This document shows, in pieces, positions 27,944 through 39,876 of a DNA stretch of 64,000 bases. A model generated the notes under the pieces. That model was given only the letters and a program-made list of their open reading frames with translations, was not told where the DNA came from and did not search any database. The stretch lies in the NCBI RefSeq assembly GCF_900460525.1, contig NZ_UHIY01000001.1, forward strand, positions 1,178,001 through 1,242,000, written 5' to 3'. Source of the stretch: Yersinia kristensenii. GTDB taxonomy: Bacteria; Pseudomonadota; Gammaproteobacteria; Enterobacterales; Enterobacteriaceae. Each line of letters begins with the position of its first letter. Position 1 is the stretch's first letter. A program made the position numbers and the translations under genes.

Positions 27944-30490
27944 ATGAGCAAAGTCAAACTTGCCATCATCGGCAACGGTATGGTCGGCCACCGCTTTATT
28001 GAAGACTTATTGGATAAAGCAGATAAAGACCAATTTGAGATAACCGTCTTTTGCGAAGAACCGCGCATCGCTTATGACCGGGTCCATCTTTCTTCTTATT
28101 TCTCCCACCACACTGCGGAAGAACTGTCACTGGTTCGCGAAGGTTTTTATGAAAAGCACGGCGTCAATGTGCTGGTCGGCGAACGCGCTATTACCATCAA
28201 TCGTAAAGAGAAAGTCATCCATTCCAACAGCGGTCGTACTCTGTATTACGACAAGCTGATTATGGCGACGGGCTCTTATCCGTGGATCCCGCCGATTAAA
28301 GGCAGCGAAGGGCAAGATTGCTTTGTTTACCGCACCATTGAAGACTTAAATGCCATTGAAGCTTGCACCCGTCGCAGCAAACGCGGGGCGGTGATCGGCG
28401 GCGGGTTATTAGGATTGGAAGCGGCTGGCGCACTGAAAAGCCTCGGCGTTGAAACCCATGTCATTGAGTTTGCCCCAGTATTAATGGCTGAACAGCTTGA
28501 TCCCATGGGCGGCGACCAACTGCGCCAGAAGATTGAGCGTATGGGCGTCCGAGTCCACACCGGCAAAAACACGCAAGAAATTGTCCATAGCGGGCAAAAC
28601 AGCCGCAAAACTATGCTGTTTGCCGATGGTTCGCAGTTGGAAGTCGATTTTATCGTCTTCTCCACCGGCATCCGTCCACAAGATAAACTGGCCCATCAAT
28701 GCGGTTTAGCCACAGCACGCCGTGGTGGTATTGCTATCAATGATAATTGCCAGACCTCGGATCCGGATGTCTACGCCATTGGCGAATGCGCATCCTGGCA
28801 GGAACGGACATTCGGGCTGGTGGCGCCGGGCTACAAAATGGCGCAGGTCACGGCTGACCACTTACTGGGGCGCGAAAATGCCTTCCACGGCGCGGACATG
28901 AGCGCCAAGCTCAAACTTTTGGGGGTAGATGTCGGTGGGATTGGTGATGCCCATGGCCGCACTGAAGGTGCGCGCAGTTATGTCTATCTGGATGAGAGTA
29001 AAGAGATTTACAAGCGCCTGGTGGTCAGCGCCGACAACAAAACCCTGCTCGGTGCGGTACTGGTGGGGGATACCAGCGATTACGGCAATCTGCTGCAACT
29101 GGCCCTGAATAATATTGAGCTACCGGAAAACCCCGATAGCTTGATTTTACCGGCTCATGCGGGCAGCAAACCGGCAATCGGAGTTGATTCCCTGCCGGAC
29201 AGCGCCCAAATCTGCTCCTGTTTTGATGTCACCAAAGGCGACATTATTCAGGCGATCGGCCAAGGCTGCCATACTGTGGCGGCACTGAAGTCGGCCACTA
29301 AAGCGGGCACCGGCTGCGGCGGCTGTATTCCACTCGTCACCCAAGTGCTGAATGCCGAACTTAGCAAGCAAGGCATTGAAGTTAATCATCATTTATGCGA
29401 ACACTTTGCCTATTCGCGCCAAGAGCTATATCACCTGATTCGCGTGGAACAGATTAAAACTTTCGATGCCCTGCTGGAAAAATACGGCAAAGGTTACGGC
29501 TGTGAAGTGTGTAAACCGACGGTAGGTTCGCTGCTGGCATCCTGCTGGAATGAATATGTCTTGGAGCCGCAACATACCCCGTTGCAGGACACCAACGACA
29601 ACTTCCTCGGCAATATCCAAAAAGATGGCACTTACTCAGTTATCCCGCGCTCACCGGGTGGGGAAATCACACCTGACGGCCTGCTGGCCATTGGCCGCAT
29701 CGCCAAAGAATATAATCTTTACACCAAACTGACCGGCTCACAGCGCGTCGGGATGTTCGGCGCGCAAAAAGACGACTTACCGGCTATCTGGGCGCAGTTG
29801 ATTGAAGCGGGCTTTGAGACCGGACATGCTTATGCCAAAGCCCTGCGCATGGCAAAAACCTGTGTCGGTAGCACCTGGTGCCGCTTTGGCGTGGGCGACA
29901 GTGTCGGCTTTGGTGTGGCGCTGGAACACCGCTACAAGGGCATTCGCACCCCGCACAAAATGAAATTTGGTGTCTCCGGCTGTACCCGTGAATGTTCTGA
30001 AGCACAGGGCAAAGATGTCGGCATTATCGCCACCGAAAACGGCTGGAACTTATATGTCTGTGGTAATGGCGGCATGAAACCTCGTCATGCGGATTTACTG
30101 GCGGCGGATTTGGATGAAGAAACTCTGATGCGCTACCTCGACCGCTTTATGATGTTCTACATCCGCACCGCCGATAAACTGCAACGCACTTCGGTGTGGC
30201 TGGAGAGTCTGGAAGGCGGAATTAACTACCTGCGCGCCGTCATTCTCGACGACAAACTGGGCATTAACGATCAGCTCGAAACTGATATTGCCCGTCTGCG
30301 CGACAAAGTCGTCTGCGAATGGAAAGTCACCGTGGAAAACCCGGCGGCACAAGTCCGTTTCGCCCACTTTATCAACAGTCCGCTACGCGACCCCAATGTA
30401 CAAGTGGTGCCAGAGCGCGACCAACATCGCCCGGCCCGCCCGGATGAACGCATCCCTGTTCGGGTGCTGGAACTGGAGGATAACCTATGA
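27944..30490 (+). CDS. nirB: NADH-dependent nitrite reductase large subunit NirB
   Basis: Cytoplasmic siroheme/[4Fe-4S]/FAD enzyme reducing nitrite to ammonium with NADH; 848 residues. The N-terminal FAD domain (GNGMVGHRFIEDLL) and NAD domain (IGGGLLGLEAAGALKSLG) are seen. A bacterioferritin-[2Fe-2S]-like module has Cys in QICSCFDVTKGDI and GTGCGGCIP. The C-terminal siroheme/4Fe-4S Cys are in TCVGSTWCRFGVGDS and SGCTRECSEAQGKD. Full length. The FNR and NarL/NarP sites upstream give nitrate/nitrite-dependent anaerobic expression. It overlaps nirD by 4 bp. Confidence 0.98.
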   Translation: MSKVKLAIIGNGMVGHRFIEDLLDKADKDQFEITVFCEEPRIAYDRVHLSSYFSHHTAEELSLVREGFYEKHGVNVLVGERAITINRKEKVIHSNSGRTLYYDKLIMATGSYPWIPPIKGSEGQDCFVYRTIEDLNAIEACTRRSKRGAVIGGGLLGLEAAGALKSLGVETHVIEFAPVLMAEQLDPMGGDQLRQKIERMGVRVHTGKNTQEIVHSGQNSRKTMLFADGSQLEVDFIVFSTGIRPQDKLAHQCGLATARRGGIAINDNCQTSDPDVYAIGECASWQERTFGLVAPGYKMAQVTADHLLGRENAFHGADMSAKLKLLGVDVGGIGDAHGRTEGARSYVYLDESKEIYKRLVVSADNKTLLGAVLVGDTSDYGNLLQLALNNIELPENPDSLILPAHAGSKPAIGVDSLPDSAQICSCFDVTKGDIIQAIGQGCHTVAALKSATKAGTGCGGCIPLVTQVLNAELSKQGIEVNHHLCEHFAYSRQELYHLIRVEQIKTFDALLEKYGKGYGCEVCKPTVGSLLASCWNEYVLEPQHTPLQDTNDNFLGNIQKDGTYSVIPRSPGGEITPDGLLAIGRIAKEYNLYTKLTGSQRVGMFGAQKDDLPAIWAQLIEAGFETGHAYAKALRMAKTCVGSTWCRFGVGDSVGFGVALEHRYKGIRTPHKMKFGVSGCTRECSEAQGKDVGIIATENGWNLYVCGNGGMKPRHADLLAADLDEETLMRYLDRFMMFYIRTADKLQRTSVWLESLEGGINYLRAVILDDKLGINDQLETDIARLRDKVVCEWKVTVENPAAQVRFAHFINSPLRDPNVQVVPERDQHRPARPDERIPVRVLELEDNL

Positions 30491-30813
30491 GTCAGTGGAT
30501 CCCACTTTGCCCATTAAATGACATTTTGTCCGGTAGCGGCGTATGCGGCCTGATTGGCGAGCATCACGTCGCGGTCTTCCGGCCTTATGCCGACGAACAG
30601 GTGTTTGCTATCAGCAACATTGACCCCTTTGCTCAGGCCAGTGTGCTGTCACGCGGATTAATTGCAGAACATCAAGGTGATTTGTGGGTGGCCAGCCCCC
30701 TGAAAAAACAGCATTTTCGCCTGCATGATGGTTTCTGTCTTGAAGATGAAACGCGCTCAGTGACCCATTTTGACGTGCGGGTACGCGACGGCATAGTGCA
30801 AGTCAAAGCGTGA
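30487..30813 (+). CDS. nirD: Nitrite reductase small subunit NirD
   Basis: A 108-residue Rieske-fold subunit of the NADH nitrite reductase. As usual for NirD it lacks the Cys-His cluster ligands of true Rieske proteins. Family segments are WIPLCPLNDILSGSGVCGLI, VFAISNIDPFAQASVLSRG and KKQHFRLHDGFCLEDE. The ATG overlaps the nirB stop (ATGA), so the subunits are coupled. Confidence 0.97.
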   Translation: MSQWIPLCPLNDILSGSGVCGLIGEHHVAVFRPYADEQVFAISNIDPFAQASVLSRGLIAEHQGDLWVASPLKKQHFRLHDGFCLEDETRSVTHFDVRVRDGIVQVKA

Positions 30814-30849
30814 TAACCACCGACTTACTTTTAACTAATGGAATCCACT

Positions 30850-31656
30850 ATGTACAGTGACACCATCAACAAATGCGCGGCCAATGCGGCGCGAATCGTC
30901 AAACTGGCCAAAGAAAGCCCGCTGGGCTTTTGGATTGGTTCGGCGATGGCCGGTGCCTATGTTGGCCTCGGTATTATTCTGATTTTCACATTGGGCAACC
31001 TGATTGACCCAGCTTACCGTCCATTAGTCATGGGAGCGACCTTTGGTCTGGCGCTAACCTTGGTGATTATCGCCGGTTCTGAACTGTTTACCGGCCACAC
31101 CATGTTCCTGACCTTTGGTGTCAAAGCGGGCACCATCAAATCCAGCCAAATGTGGGCAGTTTTACCCCAAACCTGGCTGGGGAATCTGTTGGGTTCTGTT
31201 TTTGTCGCCCTACTTTATTACTACGGTGGCGGTAATCTGCTGTCAGTCGACACCAGCTTGGTACACACCGCGGCGCTAGCAAAAACCTCTGCGCCCGCTA
31301 TGACCTTATTCTTTAAGGGTGTATTATGTAACTGGCTGGTTTGTCTGGCGATCTGGATGGCAATCCGCGTCGAAGGTGCTGCGAAATTCATCGCCATTTG
31401 GTGGTGTTTACTGGCTTTTATCGCCTCTGGTTACGAACACTCAGTGGCAAACATGACGCTGTTCGCCTTGTCATGGTTTGGTCATCACAGCGAGGCTTAC
31501 ACTTTAAGCGGCATCGGCCACAATCTGTTGTGGGTCACACTGGGCAATACCTTGTCTGGCGCGGTGTTTATGGGGCTGGGTTATTGGTATGCCACTCCAC
31601 GGGAGCAACGCCCACAGCCTGCGGTAGTCAATGCGCCACAAGCAGTAAAAGAGTGA
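30850..31656 (+). CDS. nirC: Nitrite channel NirC
   Basis: Formate/nitrite-transporter (FNT) family channel, 268 residues and about six transmembrane helices, moving nitrite and nitrous acid across the inner membrane to feed NirBD. The signature segments are AGSELFTGHTMFLTFG and NWLVCLAIWMA, with FIASGYEHSVANM holding the channel His. ATG 30850 (MYSDTINKC) matches the family start; an ATG four codons earlier is less likely. It is third in nirBDC. Confidence 0.96.
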   Translation: MYSDTINKCAANAARIVKLAKESPLGFWIGSAMAGAYVGLGIILIFTLGNLIDPAYRPLVMGATFGLALTLVIIAGSELFTGHTMFLTFGVKAGTIKSSQMWAVLPQTWLGNLLGSVFVALLYYYGGGNLLSVDTSLVHTAALAKTSAPAMTLFFKGVLCNWLVCLAIWMAIRVEGAAKFIAIWWCLLAFIASGYEHSVANMTLFALSWFGHHSEAYTLSGIGHNLLWVTLGNTLSGAVFMGLGYWYATPREQRPQPAVVNAPQAVKE

Positions 31657-31794
31657 GTTATACGAGGTTAATGGCAAAACCAGTGAGTGAAGGGTTTACC
31701 GCACCTAGGGCCGCTCCGGTCGCTTACGCGACTACGACCCCAACGGCACGATTTCCCTTCAATTGACTTAGCCAGCAGTCAGATACCCGAATTC
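31657..31794 (+). repeat. Structured spacer between nirC and cysG
   Basis: A 140-bp gene-free stretch with a small hairpin GTCGC-TTAC-GCGAC (31719-31732) inside a repeat-like CG-rich sequence, ending in a terminator-like hairpin. No ORF with a ribosome site was found. Confidence 0.5.
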
Positions 31795-31817
31795 ACCCGC
31801 TCTTAGGGGCGGGTTTT
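31795..31817 (+). terminator. Terminator-like hairpin 33 bp before cysG
   Basis: ACCCGCTC-TTAG-GGGCGGGT (one G-T pair) followed by TTTTA. It is positioned to end nirBDC transcripts or to attenuate read-through into cysG. Confidence 0.75.
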
Positions 31818-31850
31818 ACCCCCTAGCGGCCTCAACCTGAAGGATTGCCC

Positions 31851-33269
31851 ATGGACTACTTCCCGATTTTCTGCCAACTGCAAAACAAAGCCTGCCTGCT
31901 GGTCGGTGGTGGTGAAGTGGCCGAACGCAAAGCTCGCTTGTTGCTTGATGCAGGTGCTACCGTCACCGTCAATGCGTGCGAGTTTACACCGCAGTTTCAC
32001 TACTGGGCGGAGCAGGGGCAACTTTCATTGGTCAGCGGCGAGTTCGCACCGGAACTACTGGCAGAAAAATGGCTGGTGATTGCCGCAACGGATCAGGTGG
32101 CCGTCAATGCTTTAGTCTATCAAAGTGCCAATCAACAGCGGGTGTTCTGCAATGTGGTTGACGACCCGAAACGCACCAGTTTTATCATGCCGTCAATCAT
32201 TGACCGCTCACCTATCATGATTGCAATCTCCTCAGGCGGTAAAGCGCCAGTCTTAGCCCGCTTGCTGCGCGAGAAACTCGAGGCCATGCTGCCACAGCAT
32301 TTGGGGCAATTGGCACAATTAGCGGGCAATTTACGCCAGCGGGTGAAACAACATTTTGCCGCCATGGCAGACCGCCGCCGCTTCTGGGAAAAACTGCTGA
32401 CCCACGACCGGCTGGCGCAATCACTGGCGAATGCGGATCAGGTGCAAGTCGAGCAACACGTTGAGCAACTGTTCAATGCGCCGCTGTCTGACCGCGGTGA
32501 AGTGGTGTTGGTGGGGGCTGGGCCGGGCGACGCCGGTTTACTGACATTGAAAGGTTTGCAGCAGATTCAGCAAGCAGACGTGGTGGTGTATGATCGGTTG
32601 GTGTCTGATGAGATAATGAATTTGGTGCGGCGCGATGCCGAGCGCATTTTTGTCGGCAAAGAATCCGGTCGCCATAGTGTTCCACAAGACCAAATCAATC
32701 AGATTCTATTGCAGCAGGCGCAGCAGGGGAAACGCGTGGTGCGCTTGAAAGGCGGCGACCCATTTATTTTTGGCCGTGGCGGCGAAGAGCTGGAAACACT
32801 GGCAGACTACAACATTCCGTTTTCTGTGGTGCCGGGGATAACAGCGGCGTCTGGCTGCTCGGCCTACAGCGGCATTCCGCTCACTCACCGCGATCACGCC
32901 CAAAGTGTGCGGCTGATTACCGGCCACGCCAAAAAAGACAGTCAGTTGGATTGGGCTAATCTGGCAGCAGAAAAGCAAACCCTGGTGTTCTATATGGGGC
33001 TATCACAAGCTGGCGAGATTCAGCAGCAATTGATTCTGCACGGTATGCCAGCCAGCACGGCGGTTGCTCTGGTGGAGAACGGCACCTCGCGGCATCAGCG
33101 GGTGGTGAGCGGCGAACTGAGTCAGTTGGCACTGCTTTCGCAGCAGGTCAGCAGCCCGAGTTTGATTATTGTCGGCAGTGTGGTCAGTTTGCGCAAAAAA
33201 CTGAATTGGTTTTCCAGTGCGGAGCATGGCAAAGCTGGGGTAAAGGAACAAATTGAACAGGTGGGTTAA
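31851..33269 (+). CDS. cysG: Siroheme synthase CysG
   Basis: A fused enzyme making siroheme for nitrite and sulfite reductases; 472 residues. The N-terminal half (about 1-200) is the precorrin-2 dehydrogenase/ferrochelatase with NAD loop [12 protein letters not shown]. The C-terminal half is the SAM-dependent uroporphyrinogen-III methyltransferase with [32 protein letters not shown] and [25 protein letters not shown] 31851 (MDYFPIF) with GAAGG upstream. A terminator-like hairpin just upstream separates it from nirC; it also serves cysteine synthesis, so partly independent expression is expected. Confidence 0.97.
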   Translation: MDYFPIFCQLQNKACLLVGGGEVAERKARLLLDAGATVTVNACEFTPQFHYWAEQGQLSLVSGEFAPELLAEKWLVIAATDQVAVNALVYQSANQQRVFCNVVDDPKRTSFIMPSIIDRSPIMIAISSGGKAPVLARLLREKLEAMLPQHLGQLAQLAGNLRQRVKQHFAAMADRRRFWEKLLTHDRLAQSLANADQVQVEQHVEQLFNAPLSDRGEVVLVGAGPGDAGLLTLKGLQQIQQADVVVYDRLVSDEIMNLVRRDAERIFVGKESGRHSVPQDQINQILLQQAQQGKRVVRLKGGDPFIFGRGGEELETLADYNIPFSVVPGITAASGCSAYSGIPLTHRDHAQSVRLITGHAKKDSQLDWANLAAEKQTLVFYMGLSQAGEIQQQLILHGMPASTAVALVENGTSRHQRVVSGELSQLALLSQQVSSPSLIIVGSVVSLRKKLNWFSSAEHGKAGVKEQIEQVG

Positions 33270-33280
33270 ACTGAATTGAC

Positions 33281-33308
33281 TCTGAAGGGGGAAGGCTCCC
33301 CCCTCAGA
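33281..33308. terminator. Bidirectional hairpin between cysG and trpS
   Basis: TCTGAAGGGGG pairs with CCCCCCTCAGA around a short loop. It lies 12 bp after the cysG stop and 17 bp after the convergent trpS stop. Confidence 0.7.
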
Positions 33309-33324
33309 CTGCTGACTTATTCAC

Positions 33325-35057
<1,733 letters not shown>

Positions 35058-35065
<8 letters not shown>

Positions 35066-35735
35066 GAGCAGACTTCGCCAATTCACTGCGCATAGCATCA
35101 ATCACACTTTTATAGTCCGGCTGGCTAAAGATTGCTGAACCGGCGACAAACATATCCGCACCGGCAGCCGCGATATCGCGAATATTATCCACTTTAACGC
35201 CGCCATCCACTTCCAGACGAATGTCATAGCCGCTGTCATCAATCAGCTTGCGCACCTGGCGTAATTTATTCAGTGTTTCGGGAATGAAAGACTGCCCGCC
35301 GAAGCCGGGGTTCACCGACATCAGCAAAATGACATCCAGCTTATCCATCACATAATCAAGGTAGCTAAGAGGGGTGGCGGGGTTAAACACCAAGCCCGCC
35401 TTGCAACCACTCTCTTTAATGAGTTGCAAAGTGCGGTCAACATGCTCTGAAGCTTCAGGGTGGAATGAGATATAAGTGGCACCGGCTTTGGCAAAATCCG
35501 GGACAATACGGTCAACCGGTTTTACCATCAAGTGGACATCAATAGGGGCAGTAATACCGTAATCACGCAAAGCCTTGCACACCATCGGCCCGATAGTCAG
35601 ATTAGGAACGTAATGATTGTCCATCACATCAAAATGCACAATATCAGCGCCGGCGGCGAGTACCTTAGCGGTATCGTCACCCAGGCGGGCAAAATCTGCT
35701 GACAGAATAGACGGGGCAATTAAAAACTTTTTCAT
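35058..35735 (-). CDS. rpe: Ribulose-phosphate 3-epimerase
   Basis: TIM-barrel enzyme of the pentose phosphate pathway interconverting ribulose-5-P and xylulose-5-P; 225 residues. Metal-binding and catalytic segments are [51 protein letters not shown] and [14 protein letters not shown] 35735 (MKKFLIAPS) has GGAG 6 nt upstream, preferred over an upstream TTG. It overlaps gph. Confidence 0.97.
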
Positions 35736-35837
35736 CTGCTTCTCCAAACGTATCTCTTTGTTTTATGAGGCTTCAGCGTAGCAAACTTCCTCTCACAAAC
35801 CATGGGGTTTGAATCGTTACCGAGCGGCAGTTCCCGC

Positions 35838-36650
35838 TCAGCTATACAGCGCCAAAAGCTCGTTCACTTTACTACGGCCAAGGATATTACGGCTGATAGT
35901 ACGGCGCGCTTTGACCACATGCAGTGACGCCTGATGATACCAATCGCGCGTCAGTTCTGTGTCGTGATTAGAAATCAGAACCGGGATCTTATTTTCTGCT
36001 GACAGCTGGTAAGCCAGACGAGCCAGATTTTGTTGATCCACCAAACCAAAGTTACTGGTGTGATATGCCGTAAAATTAGCCGTCGCTGACAATGGCGCAT
36101 ACGGAGGATCGCAGTAAACCACCGCCCCGTGCACAGCTTTTAATAAGGTTTCCTGATAATGCTCACAAACAAAAACAGCATTTTTCGATTTTTCAGCAAA
36201 CCAATACAGCTCATTTTCCGGGAAATAAGGTTTTTTGTAACGACCGAAAGGCACATTGAATTCACCGCTCAAATTATAACGGCACAGACCGTTATAACAA
36301 TGGCGATTCAAGTAGAGAAACAATAAAGCACGGCGATAGGCATCGATACTGGCGTTAAATTCTTGACGCAGCTGATAAAAATGCTCGGAATTATTGAAAT
36401 CGCCCGTGAATAAAACACGAGCATCCCGCACAAAGTCATCAGTGCGGTCCTTTACGATATTGTAGAGGTTAATGAGATCACTGTTGATATCGGCCAGTAT
36501 GTAAGATTCATACTCAGTGTTAAGAAACACCGACCCCGCACCGACGAATGGTTCTATCAAGCAGTCTCCCGCTGGAAGATGGCGTCGAATGTCATCAACC
36601 AGCGGATATTTCCCACCAGCCCATTTTAAAAAAGCGCGGTTTTTCTTCAT
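35838..36650 (-). CDS. dam: DNA adenine methylase Dam
   Basis: N6-adenine methyltransferase acting on GATC, used in mismatch repair, replication timing and gene control; 270 residues. The SAM-binding FLKWAGGKYPLVDDI and EPFVGAGSVFLNTEYE motifs are N-terminal, the catalytic DPPY is in VYCDPPYAPLS, and the target-recognition region (RYNLSGEFNVPFGRYKKPYFP) lies between. About eight residues shorter at the C-terminus than in E. coli. Between damX and rpe, the classic order. Confidence 0.97.
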   Translation of the reverse strand: MKKNRAFLKWAGGKYPLVDDIRRHLPAGDCLIEPFVGAGSVFLNTEYESYILADINSDLINLYNIVKDRTDDFVRDARVLFTGDFNNSEHFYQLRQEFNASIDAYRRALLFLYLNRHCYNGLCRYNLSGEFNVPFGRYKKPYFPENELYWFAEKSKNAVFVCEHYQETLLKAVHGAVVYCDPPYAPLSATANFTAYHTSNFGLVDQQNLARLAYQLSAENKIPVLISNHDTELTRDWYHQASLHVVKARRTISRNILGRSKVNELLALYS

Positions 36651-36733
36651 GCCGTCAGTTAGCTACTTAATAATTCAGAGCCGCAGATTGTACTCTGTTT
36701 CAAACAGCACATCAGCGCACAAATAAGAATGAT

Positions 36734-37732
36734 TTATTTTTTAAGGTCTTGCTGTACTTGTTGTACAGGTTTAACCCACGGTTTTTTCGCCTGAACATCG
36801 GCGGGTAATGTTGTTATCGCCCTTTTAGCATCAGCTGAAGAGGCGTAGTTACCACTCACTAAGATGTACCAAGGCTTACCATCACGTTTCGTTTCATACA
36901 CATGATAGTCAGATAATTTTTGCTGCTTAGCATAGGCATTCAACGTATCTGAGCGCGATGCGCTGCTCAGTTGCAAGGTGAAATGGCTACCAGGGGCATT
37001 TTTCAATGCGCTGCTGCTGCCCGTCGAACCTGATTTTGCCACCGCTGAAGCGGCTGGAGACACAGCCGTTGTCGGGTTTTTATGACTAACAGCCGGTTGT
37101 TTCGTTGCTGCCGTGGCCTGCTTTTGCGTCGGATGAGTAATCGATTCCCGTGTAACTGGCGCTTTGGCCCCTTTCGAGGTTGAAACGGTAGCCGGTGCTG
37201 TCGGCAGTGTGGAGGTCGGGCCGTCATTCATATTCTGAGACAGTGTATCGACCTGCCCCTGGGTCTGAGAAAGCGCGTCAGACATATTCCCAGGTAATTC
37301 AACACGTTGGGTTGAGTCATTGGCAGAAGACTGCGGAGCGGCCTCGGTCGGTGTCGGAGAAATCGGCGGAACATTGATATCTTGTGGCTGAGCGGTATTC
37401 CTCACGCCATTGGCATCATGACCATCGGTGGTGTTATTTGCCACAGCTGGCTGAGTATTATTACCGCTGGTCAGTGAAGATGAATCAGACAGATTAATGT
37501 TGCGCGCCACGTCTACATTGGGATTTTGTTGTGATGCTTCATGCTCGGTTGGGGCTTTAAGGGCTGAACCAATGGCAATAATGATCAACAGCAGCACTAA
37601 AATGCCAATACCAATCATCATATGTTGGCGTGAAACAGCAAGCTTAGGCCCAGTCGAGGACTTACGGGCACGTGTTGGGCGACGGTCACTGCTATCTGGT
37701 TTCAGATCGTCTTCCGGCTTTAAATCATCCAT
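36734..37732 (-). CDS. damX: Cell-division SPOR protein DamX
   Basis: A single-pass inner-membrane protein that binds septal peptidoglycan; 332 residues. The N-terminal cytoplasmic tail is charged (MDDLKPEDDLKPDSSDRRP), the membrane helix IGILVLLLIIIAIGSAL is at about residues 42-58, and a long low-complexity Ser/Thr/Pro/Gln linker follows. The C-terminal SPOR domain (about 250-325) includes HFTLQLSSASRSDTL and KPWYILVSGNYAS. It is shorter than E. coli DamX (428), mainly in the linker. It lies between aroB and dam. Confidence 0.93.
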   Translation of the reverse strand: MDDLKPEDDLKPDSSDRRPTRARKSSTGPKLAVSRQHMMIGIGILVLLLIIIAIGSALKAPTEHEASQQNPNVDVARNINLSDSSSLTSGNNTQPAVANNTTDGHDANGVRNTAQPQDINVPPISPTPTEAAPQSSANDSTQRVELPGNMSDALSQTQGQVDTLSQNMNDGPTSTLPTAPATVSTSKGAKAPVTRESITHPTQKQATAATKQPAVSHKNPTTAVSPAASAVAKSGSTGSSSALKNAPGSHFTLQLSSASRSDTLNAYAKQQKLSDYHVYETKRDGKPWYILVSGNYASSADAKRAITTLPADVQAKKPWVKPVQQVQQDLKK

Positions 37733-37866
37733 CTAAACCCTCCAACTAGAGGCAAAAGCCTACCGCATTTATCACTGCAGTCCGGCTGATTGATTTTACT
37801 GACTGCCAACAGGCTAAAACGCCCGCAGCAAAGGAATATAATAAAATGTACTCATGCCATTTCCTA

Positions 37867-38952
37867 TCACTGACAATCAGTGATAGACGCCAGTACCATA
37901 TCATGTGCAACACCACCACGGACTTCTGACTGACCTATAGCGGTTGGCAATACCAGACGAAGCTCACCGGCCAGCACTTTTTTATCTCGCATCATGTGCG
38001 GTAGATAGGATTCTGGTGTCATTTCTTGCGGCCCGCTAACTGGCAGACCTGCACGTAAAAGTAGTTTCTTGATACGCTCAACATCTTGGTCTGAAAGCTG
38101 GCCCAATCGGCGGGAAGTATGCGCAGCCATCATCATACCAGCAGCAACGGCTTCCCCGTGTAACCAGACGCCATACCCCATTTCAGCTTCAATAGCATGA
38201 CCATAAGTATGACCCAAATTGAGTAAAGCGCGCATCCCGCTCTCTTCCCTTTCGTCGGCGGCAACAACATCGGCTTTCAATTCACAGCAACGGCGGATGC
38301 AGTAAGCTAATGCTGACATATCCAGTGCTAATAAAGCGTCAATATTGTTTTCCAGCCACGCAAAGAAAGCTGCGTCAAGAATGATACCGTATTTGATAAC
38401 TTCAGCCAGCCCGGAAGCAAGCTCACGAGGAGGGAGGGTTTTGAGACAATCAAGGTCAACCACCACCGATGCAGGCTGGTAGAAAGCACCAATCATGTTC
38501 TTACCCAATGGGTGGTTCACTGCGGTTTTACCACCGACAGAGGAATCCACTTGAGAAAGTAAGGTAGTAGGAACTTGAATAAAGCGTACGCCACGTTGAT
38601 AGCAAGCAGCGGCAAAACCGGTCAGGTCGCCTACTACACCGCCACCTAGGGCGACAAGTGTAGTATCACGACCGTGCGGTTTTTCCAGAAGGGCAGAAAA
38701 TACCTGCTCCAGAACACTCAGAGATTTATACTGTTCACCATCAGGTAAAATCACCTGATCGACTTTAATGCCGCTTTGTTCCAACACTGCCCGGAGCGAA
38801 TCCAGATAGAGTGGCGCTAGCGTTTGGTTGGTCACCAGCATGACCTGGTCACCCGCTTTTAGCGGCTTAAAAGAGGCCGGATCTTTGAACAATCCAGCAG
38901 CAATCGTAATCGGGTAGCTACGCTCCCCTAACGTGACAGTAATCTTCTCCAT
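37867..38952 (-). CDS. aroB: 3-dehydroquinate synthase AroB
   Basis: NAD+- and divalent-metal-dependent enzyme turning DAHP into 3-dehydroquinate, the second shikimate step; 361 residues. The NAD region [23 protein letters not shown], the substrate segments [21 protein letters not shown] and [10 protein letters not shown], and the metal ligands in [12 protein letters not shown] and [10 protein letters not shown] are intact. It is 55 bp downstream of aroK in the same operon. Confidence 0.98.
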   Translation of the reverse strand: MEKITVTLGERSYPITIAAGLFKDPASFKPLKAGDQVMLVTNQTLAPLYLDSLRAVLEQSGIKVDQVILPDGEQYKSLSVLEQVFSALLEKPHGRDTTLVALGGGVVGDLTGFAAACYQRGVRFIQVPTTLLSQVDSSVGGKTAVNHPLGKNMIGAFYQPASVVVDLDCLKTLPPRELASGLAEVIKYGIILDAAFFAWLENNIDALLALDMSALAYCIRRCCELKADVVAADEREESGMRALLNLGHTYGHAIEAEMGYGVWLHGEAVAAGMMMAAHTSRRLGQLSDQDVERIKKLLLRAGLPVSGPQEMTPESYLPHMMRDKKVLAGELRLVLPTAIGQSEVRGGVAHDMVLASITDCQ

Positions 38953-39007
38953 GTCGCGCCCAGTAACCTTCTTAACTTACGCCCGCGGGCATTAGTAAAA
39001 TGCTAAA

Positions 39008-39529
39008 TCAGTTACTTTCCAGCATGTTGATAATCTGGTTAGCAACAACTTTCGCGCTTTGATCGTCAGTGCGAATGGTGACATCCGCAATTTCTTCGTA
39101 CAACGGATTACGTTCTTTTGCCAGTGCTTCTAACACCTCACGTGGAGGCGAATCAACCTGCAACAACGGACGTTTTTTGTCGCGCTGTGTACGGGCTAAC
39201 TGCTTCTCGATAGTGGTTTCTAGATAAACCACCACGCCACGGGCTGACAAACGGTTACGGGTTTCTCTGGATTTAACAGAGCCACCACCGGTTGCCAGAA
39301 CAATGCCCTGTTTTTCCGTCAGTTCATTAATCACTTTTTCTTCACGATCGCGGAAACCTTCTTCGCCTTCCACGTCGAATACCCAGCCCACGTCAGCTCC
39401 GGTACGTCGCTCAATTTCTTGATCAGAGTCGAAAAACTCCATATTGAGTTGCTGAGCTAACTGACGACCAATAGTGCTTTTGCCGGCACCCATAGGCCCA
39501 ACCAGAAAGATATTGCGTTTCTCTGCCAT
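39008..39529 (-). CDS. aroK: Shikimate kinase I
   Basis: P-loop kinase making shikimate-3-phosphate; 173 residues. Walker A is GPMGAGKST at residues 11-19; substrate-binding residues are in [21 protein letters not shown] and ATGGGSVKS, and the lid is [11 protein letters not shown]. First gene of the aroK-aroB-damX-dam-rpe-gph-trpS transcript. Confidence 0.98.
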   Translation of the reverse strand: MAEKRNIFLVGPMGAGKSTIGRQLAQQLNMEFFDSDQEIERRTGADVGWVFDVEGEEGFRDREEKVINELTEKQGIVLATGGGSVKSRETRNRLSARGVVVYLETTIEKQLARTQRDKKRPLLQVDSPPREVLEALAKERNPLYEEIADVTIRTDDQSAKVVANQIINMLESN

Positions 39530-39876
39530 GTTTTTGGTATTACTAAGACTATTCGTTAATGATAACCCGCCCCGCCAATCAAATTAGCAACGGGACCTAA
39601 ACTGAAACCTCATGAGCGATAGTGCGAGATCAGACTGAAAATTATCTCAGCACTTCTGGTAGTTTGGCAACCGAATAAATCGTTGTACACGTCGTGGGAG
39701 GGAAACCATACGTTTTTATCGGCGTATCAACGTTATTAAAAACCTCGGAGCTCAATTCGGTAACCCTTGTAAGCTAAATCGGGGGCAGCGTCAAATTTAG
39801 AAGCCCCCTATCACACAAAAAGTTGCAGAAAGTCACCAAGATTGGCCTGTTTTCATAAATCGGCACCTTTTGGGAC
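39530..39876 (-). other. Leader/promoter region of aroK and end of hofQ
   Basis: A gap of 347 bp with no ORF. On the minus strand a hairpin GGGGGC...GCCCCC (39783-39807 region) lies about 70-95 bp after hofQ and may end the hof transcript; the downstream part should contain the aroK promoter. No specific regulator site was identified. Confidence 0.45.

Noticed and set aside
31341..31766. 141-codon plus-strand ORF overlapping nirC and the spacer
   Set aside because: It is an alternative frame of nirC extended into the spacer, with no ribosome site.
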